Assembly (NCBI GenBank): GCA_932294295.1
Contig: OW028573.1
Span: forward strand, 51,182,329-51,246,328
Length of the DNA stretch: 64,000 bases
Source of the DNA: Alitta virens
Taxonomy: Eukaryota > Annelida > Polychaeta > Phyllodocida > Nereididae
Direction of reading: 5' to 3'
This document shows, in pieces, positions 36,250-48,230 of this stretch. Each line of letters starts with the position of its first letter. Position 1 is the first letter of the stretch. Position numbers and translations under genes: made by a program. The notes below the pieces were generated by a model, which saw only the letters and a list, made by a program, of their open reading frames with translations, searched no databases and was not told the origin of the DNA.

Positions 36250-39200
36250 GTTGAAGTTAAGAACACTCTGCGATCGCTCTCTGAACTCTTTTTGCTCTGA
36301 AGGAGTGCGTCTTCGTTTCGTCTTCGGTTCGTCCTTCTTCAATCTTTCTGCTCATCTGCTTTTTAAGTAGGCGACATTTAGAAGATATTAACAAGACAAT
36401 GACATCCAAACCAAGAGGTCATTATCAACTCCAGTTACAGTAAAGTGCGTTTGAAAACGTTGAGCATTCTGTCTGACATGACATAGCAACCAAAGTTAAA
36501 CTACTTTTAGTTTTCTGGCAGTTAACAGTTAGCTCATATCATCTATCCTTACAGTGGATTGCAATGAAGTGTAGCCAGCCACTTGACAAAGTCTCCTGGT
36601 GATGTCACAGTTTACCATGCTTGAGTGGTTTCCAATCAAGCCCACAAATAAAAATGGCCTTAATCTTTGGTCTCAATTACAGCTAGTCAGTTGTGTTTTG
36701 ACTAGTAAATCCTTGGGTGAGCATGATCACCTACTTTGCAACAGAACTCAATACATTGCAAATAAATTCAGGTCAATGTGGTTTAAAATCTTATCGTCAC
36801 TCATGACTGATTGTAAAATTTGTATTGCGTAACTTTGCTCATTAAAATGATAGTTGACTGGCAATCCACCAGCTCATTTAAAGCAGCAGATTAAGATAGT
36901 TTTAACCTATTATGGAGCCACTCATGCATGCAAAATTGTGACCTAGCTGCCACACTTGGAATTGGAGTGATATGGCCTGTTGACTACTCTTCAATGCAAT
37001 CAGCTGTGATCCCATGCCTTGTAGCAGTCAACAGTATTTCGGTGTTGTTTCAAGTTGATAGTCCTTTTGAAATTGTTGAATATTCCCTTTTCGTCTGAGT
37101 GCGATATTGTTAATAATTTGTTATCATCTTAAAGCTCTCGTTGGAGGAAATGAAATCAAAATTGCGATCTGCAATTAGTCCCATTAATCATTAGTATTAG
37201 ATTTTAAATTGTGGATAGCTTATTTCTTGACTGCCAAAATAAGCTCCCTTCTACGTTCTGACAATTGCTATTTCCATATACAACCACACAGTCTACATAC
37301 AGTATATATACTCATTTGGAGCCGGGTATGGAAATGCATATTTGAGGTGTCAGAAATATGACGTGCAAATGCCAAAGTGTATAAGGCTTAATTGCCTTAT
37401 TAATTTCGGTCCTGAAGCCTTTGTTTCTGAGTTAGCGAGGGGGAGCATCCCATTGTATACATACTTCAGGGAGTGGAGAGGAGGGCCTGACGTCTTCCTA
37501 CAAATCTCTGCTTCTGCTCTTCAAGGCGTGACGTTCATGAATGCATGAATATTAATGCTCATTACGCATGCGCATTTCTATTCTTGAATGTCATGAAAAC
37601 CATCAACAACCTGACCAGAATGTCGTTAATCCTGTGAGTGGTACTGACGCTGTTCTTGTGAAGTGGGGAGACAAAAGATTATGGGGGAATTTATGGGACA
37701 CTAATCTGCTACATGACACTGAAAGCAGGTACTGTACACCGTGGCGAGTACTGTATAGGTCTACACTGCGCAAACCTTTCTCGATATCGCAGACCAAACG
37801 AGTGATGGATTGCCAGTTGCAGGACAAACTGTATCGCTTTGGTATCAAATAAATGACTGCTGACTCTTGACTGATGTGACTGGTGATTCTTTGCGTGTTA
37901 GTGTTGCCCTCTGCTCAGTGTGCTGTCACGCTGAGCTATTAAGACCCGCCATTTTGATGAGGCGGAAGTGTGTATCCAATAAAGCCTGAATGGTAAGAGG
38001 ATAAGTGGCGAAATATAGTGTGGGTATTTCGGGCAATGAGCCACCCATGAGGTTGTGTCTCTCCGTCGCCTTTTAATACCTGGCTGCGAATATTTAGTGT
38101 CAGCCTGGCAAATCGAGGTTGTCATCTAGCGCCGTTTTCTAATGGAAATATAATGGATGTGCCAGACACTTGTTGGTTTTCCTGCCTTTATTCAATTAGT
38201 GAGCAGGACTGCATGACAACCTGTGTATAATAATCACTCTTGCTTCCTAGCTGCTTGTAGGCCTATACGGGCTATTGCTGCACAGTCTGATTCCCTATTT
38301 CCCTGTGGACCTTAGGCTGCTATGTACATTACTTTTTTGGTTAGAAGCCACCTTTGGTATACAACTGAAGCGTTTTGGCCTGCTCTTGTTTTTGTCTTGT
38401 TTTGCAAGGCCTGAAATGTCTTTCTCTGAAAAAACTCTCCATACCAAAGCTGCCTTAAGTTTCAAGCCAAAGAACCAGGTTGACCAGTGTTTTGAAAGAC
38501 AGAAACCATATAAGGCTTATTCGGCTACTCACGTAACGTCTAATTTGCATAACGCTGATGACGTCACGCTTGTCCGAAGCCTTATCAGGTGGAGGTAGGT
38601 AGGTACAAGATGATTTAAGCTGCGAATATTTAGTAATTAACTTTTTAGCAATGTCTCTTTTATGGGCGTGCAAGAAATGTTAAAAGGAAGTGATGTATGA
38701 TGTTTCGAAATGGCTTTAGCTTCTTGACAGTCCCAGAATCATTTTCATGAGTGAGACTGAGAATTTATTCCAATGTTATTGCCGACATTCTTTTTAGCTT
38801 CCGCTGTAAAGTGTCAGAAGTAGACAGTGGAAGAGTAAAGAAGAGTAAAGAAGCCATATGTTCCAGGAAAAAAAGGCATTATTCATTTTAAAGTGTGAAG
38901 AAAAAGACATAAGGAAAATGTATCGCTTGTGTTAATGAATACGCATTGCGCTAGTGTAATTATGAACAAACAAGTAACTTGAGACACTTGAACTGAACTA
39001 ACTTGCAGAAGCATACGTATGGAAGGAATAAGAAGAAAAAGTGTAGTAGGTGTCTCATTATGCTACGATCCATCAAGACATATAGTCAGAATCAAGTGTA
39101 AGTCTATATGCAATTGTATGCGCCTTTAGAGTACCCTACAGATTAATAAAAAAAAGGCGTTAAAGTTGCTTATGACGCAAAAATACAGTAAAACAGGCGT

Positions 39201-42200
39201 CCGTTGCAGCCGTGAAGTTATAAATAAGGATTGAAAACGTTTAACTTCAATTTTATCTAGATATTGAGTGGTGTCCAAAATATCATATCACTGGTTAAAA
39301 ATATTTAAAAGCCCCTCCTATCCTCAGTGCATGGACGTAGAGACCATCCCCAGTGGAAGCCTCTATCAGATTTTTCTTGACATTTCCACATTTCTGTGGG
39401 GGAGGATGGGAGGTATTTGGGTAGACGATTCCGCCATCGCATGTTTTTCAATTATCTTTCTGAATGGGGTGGAGGGTGAGAAGAGCAATTGAAAACAATA
39501 AGATCAGAGTAATTTTTCATTAGAGAATAAAAAAAATCTTATTGGAGAAATAACTGGAAAAATACACTGTTATTGCAAGTGATGCATTCTGTTTCCAGTC
39601 CACCTGATGGTATGTATATTGAGAGACACCACAATGTTAGTGTAGGTGAGTTTCCTGCTCCAAATAAGACCCAGATGACGAGATTCATTAACCAGCGGAA
39701 CTGAACCAGCTACTGACCATGTCGTTGACTTTTTGATGACAAGAGACATGTGGAAACAGTGTTTGGCTCTAATGGCTCCACTGGCACATCAGCCCTCAAT
39801 GGCTAATTGACTTGTGTGTATTGCACCCTATGGCTAAGTTACTTGCACATGGCAGTGTGGTGGATTTCAGGCAACAGCGGATTGCCACTGTAACGTGTGG
39901 TGCTACTGGTGGAGAAGTTAACCTGTGATATTACAGGTACATGTATAGATGTTGCTGATTATAGACCACACTCTGTTGTCGACATTATGTGTAGTAGATA
40001 GCTGAATGAGAAATATGATTAGCCAATGAATCATGGACTTCCATTGGTTAAGGCAGACCTCAACCAATAAGAGTTCTGAATTCACATGACATCATCTGGC
40101 GTTTAGTTCTAAGTCTATGAGATTGGTTTCCAAGTCAATGAAATTGGCTGAAAAAATAGTCGAGTCTATGGTCTTTTTACTTCTGGGAACTGTGGACGTT
40201 GCAAATGCCTTGATTTTGCGATAGCTTGAAACCTTTATATGATCTACATAAAGGACCTTTTTTATCTTGGTGAACTACCTGTTCTTTTGCTGATCTCTTC
40301 CTTGTCCATTTCATTATCTCTCCCACACCTGACAGTCTTTCAAAGAGGTCAGCAAGTAATCCTCCAGTGAACCTTCTTTACTTCAGCCACTGACTCCTGA
40401 CTCAAGAGTAGCTGACCACTGACCAAAAAGCCAGGCCAACCAGATGACCAGGTGACCAGGCTCTTGATGTTGCTCTTACGTAATTTGGTCATGTCCTGTC
40501 TGGCAGACACTAGCTCAGTGTGGGAGGACGTCTGTAGCAGTGACCCTGTGATCTATGGCCAAGGACTCTCAGCATCCCACCTCTCTTTTTGTTTCTTTTG
40601 AGACAGACATGTGTCATCAGTAAGTGTCCGTCGGAAATTCCAGCAGCATAAACTATACTGACTATCCATCAGTCATAAGTGAATTTATGTAATATTGCTT
40701 TCTTTAATTTCATTTTAAGAGGTTTGGTCTGTGAGTTGATATGATATATTAATAAATTTGTTGTCTATGTGATAGATAAATTTCATTGTCTATGAATTTA
40801 TGTGATAGATAGGTAAAAGTCTTCCGCTTTAATTGAATGTAGGATTTAAAACTCGATAGAGATCAAAGCCCTGGTGTCCAGCAACAGTTAAAAGGAAGAT
40901 CCATTCTCTTGATTGCAATATATATTATATGTAGAACGATACATCATGTGCCAGTGAAATGTGTACTCATTGTCAAGAAATCTCACATGTGGAACACAAC
41001 AAGACAAAACCATTAAGAAACGAAGGAACAAGGATATCCAAGACTGCCTGCATTTAATGTACCAAAGAACCTTAGTCAGAAATTACGTTAAAGACATATC
41101 TATGTGGGGGATCATTTAGATCGTTATCCAGGTTTAATTAGCAGTACGAGAGTCGTTGTATTGTATGGGATATTGATATGTACACAGAGGAACTGCTGTG
41201 TGGGATGTGAATGATGGCTTTTTGCAGAATTGGTGCATCTGTAATATTTACCTCTCATTCTGCTAAAAGACTTTGGTCCATGTGTAAATAACAATATTCA
41301 GCCATTGCTGAATCACGAACATGTGGCTTTGTGTACAAAGTTTTTGCCTAACGTGAGTGTACATTTTTTGCACCGATATTCTATTTAGCATAGCGCAACA
41401 AAGAATTATCCACTTTGTTAATAGGTCTCATGCATGTCAGCAATGATCTCCTTGTAACTTTTCACGGTGACTTGTGCAATTGCTCTGTCCTCAAACACTT
41501 TCTATGCGCTTATGCATTATTGATAGACTTAAAACGGAACCCTTTTCAGGAATATACATCGAGCGTGTCGTGTCTGAATGAGTTTAGTGGCATTAGTCAC
41601 TAGGAGCATTCTAGTATTGTTAGGTGATTTACGGAAATGTTCTTCATAAGTTATGTTTAGGTTTGTTTAATGTGTATAGTGCATACGTTAGCTTTATTAT
41701 GAGTTACTATGAAGCTTGATCTTTGTCACCTGGGGGACGGTCTTATCTCGCAATTCAGTAAATCGGCCTGAGAGACTATATGTACGAGTATCTATCTGTC
41801 CCATGGTATTACAAGGAACCGCCACATATCTGTCTGTCTGTCTAGCTGTCAGTCTGTCAGTCTGTCAGTCCGTTAGTCCCCATATAAAGCTAGAATGACT
41901 GAATTGGATGAGCTTAATTGTCCTAATTGAGGAAATTTGATTTGTATGGTACCTGAAGCACTTGACAACTGTGAGTACATGGTCTAAAAATCAAGTTTTT
42001 ATTAATTCGCCGTTTTGTTGAGCCTTTCGTGAATATGAATATGCCATGGCATTTGATCTTTCGCCATTATGGACCTTGAAAGACCAACGGGGTAATTGTA
42101 AGATTACACTTCAATGGCATCACCTTCTTGCCCTTCCTGCATGTGTGGGTTAATGCTGTCTGAATGCAGTCTGAATGCATGAATAACCATTATTTTTGTC

Positions 42201-45200
42201 TGTTGCGTGAAGATAATGATAGATACTGCTTGATTTGTGAAAGCGGGGTTATATTAGGACTCCTTCCGCTGCCTCCTGCAGTGTACATGGATATACAGGA
42301 AGCTTCTACATGACTCCGTGGCAGCACACCAAACCATTATGTCAGGATCTCTGCATTATCTTGTGTGCATGTGATCCCCACTAGCACTCCCCTTCCCACA
42401 CATGATATTCTACTCTCGTGTGTAAACAGAATGTAGGTAGCAACACTTACCCTTGGTTATTAAGGTAACATCTCATGCACTTCTTTAGTCTTCAGTGGTA
42501 CTTCGCCTGATGTAGGGCTTTCTTTACTGGAATATGTATCATAAAGATTTTTTTTTCACAAAGGTCGATTAACAACAGTCTACACGAAAGTGACACTGGC
42601 CCAGTTAATCTTGCTGGCTAAGCCAAAAATTATCTCGCTCACCTTCTTTGATATTTATATTTTGAATTTAAAAATTAGTTCGGTAAGCAGGAACAGCGAT
42701 GGGAGGTCTATTGTGGCCAGTGGACAGTGGTGGGTGTTCTGAAGTTATTCTGCATTAATTGCTTCTCCCTGGGCTCATGGTTATTTAGCCTGATTGCTTA
42801 TTATAGTTTAAGACAGGGAAGCCTGGCCAGTCACACAAGGGTAGACATAGACAGTTGCCAGCCTCATTGGTAACGGATGCTGTATTTAATTATTTAGACG
42901 GCCGGGTGGTCAAGTGTCACAGTATATATTTGAGGCATACACGTTCGTTTAGTTACTGCTTGTTTTAAAAGGTTTATTGCATAGACCCTGTCTACGTGTA
43001 GGCTGCTTGATTATTTTGCGAGTCTACCAAAACTCGCATGGACTGTATTAACGTTATCGCAAAAAAAATAGTCCTTTGTTTACCGCTCTAGATTGCTTTG
43101 CAAAGACGATATAATATCCTTATTTCGGCAAATTTGTATGCCTTATATGGAATTGAACAACATTGAATCGGGGACCATAGGTCAAATGTGCCTGGGTTAG
43201 ACCCTTAAACCAAATTGGCAAACGTTCGGCGAACCTGAAACGTCTCCAAGCTGAGGCATTGCCCTAGAAATGCCACATTGCTATTATTTTTATTTTTGGA
43301 TGACATCTGTAATATTATAGTATATATTTCAGAGAATTACAATGCGGCTAGTTATGCTGATCCTTTTACCAATGTTATTGCAAGAATTTCTCCTATAGTA
43401 TTTAAAGGTATTTTTAACCCCTGCAATGTCATGTTATTCTTTAATTTTTCGTAGTTTATATGAAATATTAGAAAGCTAATTGGCTTGAGTATGGATTTCT
43501 TATTTGGATAACTCCCAGTCTCATTTGGGTAGTCCGACAAGCTGCCTCACGACGGGAATCCATTGAAAATACCGCATTCTTGTATCATTTCTGTTCTGCA
43601 TTTACATTTATCAGATAATTTTAAAGTCAACACCGGTCAAAAGACCTCAAACAATAAGTTTCTAGTTAAATCAGAGCAACAAGCAAACAAATTGATTTAT
43701 TAGGTGCGACAAGTTTATTGTCGGCACATATCGGCGTGCTTGCAAATGACAGTAATGTTTCGGTCTATCAATTGTGGATGACATATAATCATGTCTCTTT
43801 TTATAATTAGTTGATGAATAACGATTGTTCAATTTTCCTCATTTCAGATGAAACTGATAAATGTAATGCGAAGCAGTTATGCATGGGATATGTACAGAAA
43901 AAAGATGTTACATTGTCATTTTACAATCGGATAACTCTAATGTACTAATACTTTTTTACAAGCGATTACTTGATATTTTTGTGCTCACAATTGCCATAGC
44001 AGCTCTAGCAAACCATTTGAAAAAATCCGCTCTGCATTGGCGAGGATTCACTGGGCTTTGCAGTGCTCGAAATTAATGCTGAGGGGATCACTGGTAGTTT
44101 GTAGTGACTGGCAACTCATGGAGAATGTGAAACTGGTGAACTCAGCCCAGCGCAGGTTGCTTGCCTCCCAAATGCAAAACAATGACGCCACCAAGCGGAT
44201 TCAATTACTCGATTGATATGTCAAGTGCTGCACTGGCGGCTATTCTTTGCTGGTTGGTCAACTGCATGGCCGGATACATAATTGCATTAGAGCTATGCAC
44301 AGTGTGCACTGGTCATTGAGTGTGGTCTCAGACAATTGCCAGACCACTGACAGATTTTGATGTCCTGTATATTGTGTTTATGGGCACTTGTGGACTGTAT
44401 GATTGCAAAAACAGAGACTCAGAAACAAATGCGGGTTTGGCAAGAGAGGCCAGTCTGGACCCTCTACAAGAGAGAAGTGATGGCTGACAAAATTGATGGC
44501 AACCTACCCAGCTGAGGGGTCCCTGCAATAGACTCCGTGACAGGCGCCTGACAAAATGCGCTCCCTACAAGACGTGCAGGAGTGGGCGACCCGTGTGGTC
44601 CCATTAACTCAATTGCTCTATGTGTTCTGCTGCCCTTGTCATTTTTCATGGCTCCTACTTGCCCCGTTGTCATGATATGGGATCCGGTGACCTGCCCCCT
44701 GTTTCCTCTTTTGCTTCATGACATTTATCATATGACGGTGTTTTCACTGTCTGTCACTTTCCTGGCGTTTTGTTATTTTTGCTCATTGACATCATAAGTC
44801 ACCCAACTGTATATCTATGCACTGCCTGTCAAGTGCCATTGCTGTTAAATGCCATGCTTGCGAGGCAAATTGATAAGCTTCACCGCTGCTGAATTGTGTT
44901 GATGTTTATGTGTGGTAATTTTAAATGGTTTTAATGATCATTAGTAACACATAGATGTGGTAAAGATATATTTAAGCTGATACCTATGGGCTAAATCCAT
45001 GTTCTTCGTTGCTGCAATGTCATTTGATACCACACTGCATAGCTGCGGTGGGCGGTTTTAGCTATTGGTGTTCCCTGTTGCTCTGGCTGCTGATTTTCTG
45101 ACCATAAAACCAGAGATTGTATGACTTCACACTGATTAAACTTCCAGCGCTTGGTCATCAGTATCATCTGGGGTTCTATTTCAGTGCATGGAATCCGTTC

Positions 45201-46859
45201 CTCAATAGAAACGAGATTAAAATTTGTATTCTCCCTGTTCAACGTATAATTTTAACTTACTTCAACTTACTCGATATCATTGCAAATGCTAATAAATATT
45301 CCCGCGATTGATTGCTTCCCTCAGCAAATAAATGTCCTGGGACTAACTGTTTGCCTTGATGGCACTGATGGATTACTTGTCTTGTTTGCTAAGAATGATG
45401 AAATACTGTTATTACATGTGTAAGCCCAAAACCTCCAACCTGAGTTAGATCCCCCCCCCCCCGCCCCATATATGTTTTGGTTTTTGGCACTTTAACAAGA
45501 TGTGTCTCATTCTGTTTTTGACAGGTTTCTGATATCATATTCGCAATATCAATATCTGCTTATAGAATTCAGTAAGTAAGCTGTGCAAGACTTATCTTAT
45601 GTAGATAACAAATAATTCAAACAAGATCGAAAGTTTTTGCTCCATTGAAAGTTTAATTTTTTTTTATCTTAGCAGTACTTGCACAGCTGTACTAGTAGTA
45701 GGCTTGTTCTGTCTCAGACCTAGTATTTTCATTAATCAGCACAATTCCTTTGTTAGCTAAATTTGTAAGAGTATCAAGTTTTCTGGTAAATTAATAATTT
45801 TTGGTTTAATGTAAATTTGCGATTTTCTGTAAGTGTGGTAGTATCAGGTAACATGGTGATTAAGCCATGTTGTAAAACACAAATCATAAATAATGAGGTT
45901 TACATGCACGTTTCAGTTTCGTATTTCCCAAAAATAACCCTAAGCAGCTGTGGCGGCTGATCTGGCTGAATATTGACATTGCCAGGTAAAATGTGTCTAT
46001 TTGCAAACGTTGTCTGTATTATTACATAAGTTAAACCGAGGATAATCATGAAATGATCAAAAAGCCAGTGCTAGACATGTGCTATACCTTTTTTACCAGT
46101 GAAGCTATCATGCTGAAATAGGCTGCAAGTAGTAGCATTGTGCACTCCTAGAAGTAATTCGGTAAAGCTGATTAAAAGGTGCATATAGTACAAGTTTCAT
46201 ATTTTCTATTTGGCATGTGTATGTCCTCCATATGATGTATTTTGTCGAGCTTTAGACTTAAACGGGTCTTCCTTTAATATCCTATGAACACTGATGAGAG
46301 CATTTTTAGGTATTGTCAGACATTTAAAGGTTTTCCAGAATGATGTTTGAATGTAGTCGATTGCTTCGTAACTCTTAATTGAATTCCAGTGCATTGCTGG
46401 AGGCATTTTTGTAGTCTGGAACCTGGAGCACAACACAGGCCTGTCAGGTCTAATTGAGGTCCATGGGGCCCTCTCTTTGTCATTTCATTCTCTGCTTTTC
46501 ATATTTCTTTGCAACTAAACCGTGTGGAACTTCCATGGCGTTTGCCGGTCTTCCATTTGGAGAATCAGTATGGTTTCAAGAGTCTGGCCTGGGTTATTTT
46601 CGGCCCCCACTGAAGGGATTGTCATTGTTGCTTGGATGGGTAGCCAGTCTGGAGTGTAGCACATCTTATTGTTGTCAAAATAACTGAATTAAAATTCTCG
46701 ATATATCAACATCATTCTGAAATCCTTACATATTTTGTTACTGCTATACCAACAACCTGTATCTCATTTCTGGTTGACTAAACACAAACTTTTATTTTCA
46801 CACATTGTGCTTTTGTGTTATGCTGTATTAGTAGGGAATTTAGTTGCATAAACATAACA
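36250..46859. other. Gene-poor stretch, scattered motifs only
   Basis: It contains an NRF1-like ACGCATGCGC at 37564-37573, a CRE at 38559-38566, a CTGT/CAGT simple repeat near 41829-41876 and a C-run at 45451-45467. A 94-aa frame at 37568-37852 begins with ATG but has no known domain, and the opposite strand is open too. Confidence 0.45.
45451..45467. repeat. Poly(C) tract
   Basis: Twelve C, one G, four C. A plain homopolymer tract. Confidence 0.8.
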
Positions 46860-46914
46860 ACTTTCTACGGAGCCCCTAATAGGACATTGGTTTTTTTTTT
46901 TTTTTACAAATTGA

Positions 46915-47050
46915 GGGAACGAATTATAAATTGAGGGAACGATTTATAAGTCGTGGGAACGATTTATAACTCGAGGGAACGATTTGTAAGTCATGGGAAC
47001 GATTTATAAGTTGTGGGAACGATTTACAACTTGAGGGAACAATTTCCTTT
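46915..47050 (+). repeat. Left subterminal array of seven 20-bp units
   Basis: The unit GGGAACGATTTATAAGTCGT occurs seven times with small changes. It is inverted relative to the right array, so the two can pair into a long hairpin. Confidence 0.9.
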
Positions 47051-47193
47051 TGTGGAGAATCCAAACCTGACAATATCCTTCTTAAATGGCGATCACCTAT
47101 AAATATATCATGGCAAGTTCCTAAAGTCTCTAATATCTCTTTGTGGGTAAGGCCACACTGAAAATATGTAATGATTATATCGTCCCTATTCAT
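47038..47193 (-). pseudogene. Transposase N-terminal HTH remnant
   Basis: The first ~52 residues of a minus-strand frame include YFQCGLTHKEILETLG followed by DRHLRRIL, which has the look of a homeodomain-like HTH found at the start of integrase-type transposases. The frame then runs straight into translated 20-bp repeats, so no catalytic domain remains. It is read as a leftover of the parent element's transposase. Confidence 0.5.
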
Positions 47194-47214
47194 TCTACAA
47201 TCTTACAAATCATT

Positions 47215-47368
47215 GCCTCCACATAAAAATCATTCCCTCAATTTATAAATTGTTCCCTCAATTTACAAATTGTTCCCTCAATTCATAAATCGTTCCCTCA
47301 ATTTACAAATCGTTCCCTCAATTCATAAATCGTTCCCTCAATTTATAATTCGTTCCCTCAATTTGTAA
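47215..47368 (-). repeat. Right subterminal array of 20-bp units
   Basis: Seven clear units reading GTTCCCTCAATTTATAAATC on the plus strand, plus a degenerate eighth at the left edge. This is the inverse of the left array. Confidence 0.9.
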
Positions 47369-47513
47369 AAAAAAAAAAAAACCAATGTCCTATTAGGGGC
47401 TCCGTAACTTTCAGTGATGGGATCAAATAAAAAATAATTATGCAAATATTGTTGGCGGAGATACGAGTGTTAGGTATGAAAACTCCTGTATATCGTAAAT
47501 TTTCAGGATGGTA

Positions 47514-48230
47514 GAGTCAGAGTCAGAATAGCATTTATTTACACACAAATACACGCAAGCAAACAAAAAAGGTGATCACATCAAAATAAATACATAAGTG
47601 GGAGGCGACACCCCAATGACAATTACATGTCGCTATAGGGGTGCCACCTGATAAGGTTGGTACTTTCTTGGTACGGATGTTGGTACTATCGTGGGGCGAA
47701 AGTTGCAATAGTTATATATAACATTTCTTTCTCTGTTTTTTAAATGATCTATGTTAAAGTAGCCACATTTTTGTACAGTAATGTCTTGGGTAAATAATTC
47801 AATGTCATAAACAGTAGGTCTTGGTGGGCAATAAATGTTTCCAGGTATTAAAATATTATAATTGAATTAATTGATGAATTGCCAGCTAATTTATACATTA
47901 TTTCAATGAATATTCCATCCCAAGAATCATGGCGCTCATTTACAGATATAACAGATAAAGTAAAATTATCATGAAGATAGGTGGCTACACCACCATGTGC
48001 ACTGCATGATTTACTTATGTGGATGAGTGTGTAGTCCTCAAGTTGGTGAAGGGCTGTGTCAGACTCTATAGACAACCAGGTTTCCTGTAAACAAATTGCA
48101 GAAAGATGTATATTTTATTTTTTAGAGATTCTAGAAAGATTTGAAGTTGGCTTAATTTGGCATACAAAAATTGACAGTTTAAACTTAAGGTAGAGAAAGT
48201 TTCATTGTTATCTTTAAGCATTTCTCATTA
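47514..48230 (-). pseudogene. Non-LTR retrotransposon relic with broken endonuclease domain and 3' tail
   Basis: On the minus strand, frames broken by at least two shifts show endonuclease/exonuclease/phosphatase landmarks in order: an N-terminal strand-helix region (NCQFLYAKLSQLQIF), QETWL with the metal-binding Glu, HGGVATYL (usual RGGVAIYV) and IYCPPRP (usual IYRPPR). The reverse transcriptase is absent. The sequence then goes to a 3' end with CTGACTCTGACTC tail repeats at 47514-47530, so the element has lost its middle. The long open part is 47848-48075. CR1/L2/Rex-type LINEs carry such endonucleases and short-repeat tails. Confidence 0.75.

Larger units (their letters stand above)
46866..47406. 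mobile_element. Non-autonomous TIR element, 541 bp, 6-bp target duplication, IS3EU-like
   Basis: Inverted ends begin TACGGAGCCCCTAATAGG and run about 90 bp, including a T/A run. ACTTTC flanks both sides (46860-46865 and 47407-47412). Inside, seven 20-bp units face seven in the opposite orientation, and a minus-strand HTH-like remnant sits in the centre. A 6-bp duplication plus TAC...GTA ends would fit the IS3EU superfamily; that placement is from memory and is tentative. Confidence 0.85.

Noticed and set aside
36122..36370. Plus-strand frame with a hydrophobic, signal-like start
   Set aside because: The hydrophobicity comes from a CT/T-rich microsatellite; no downstream domain.
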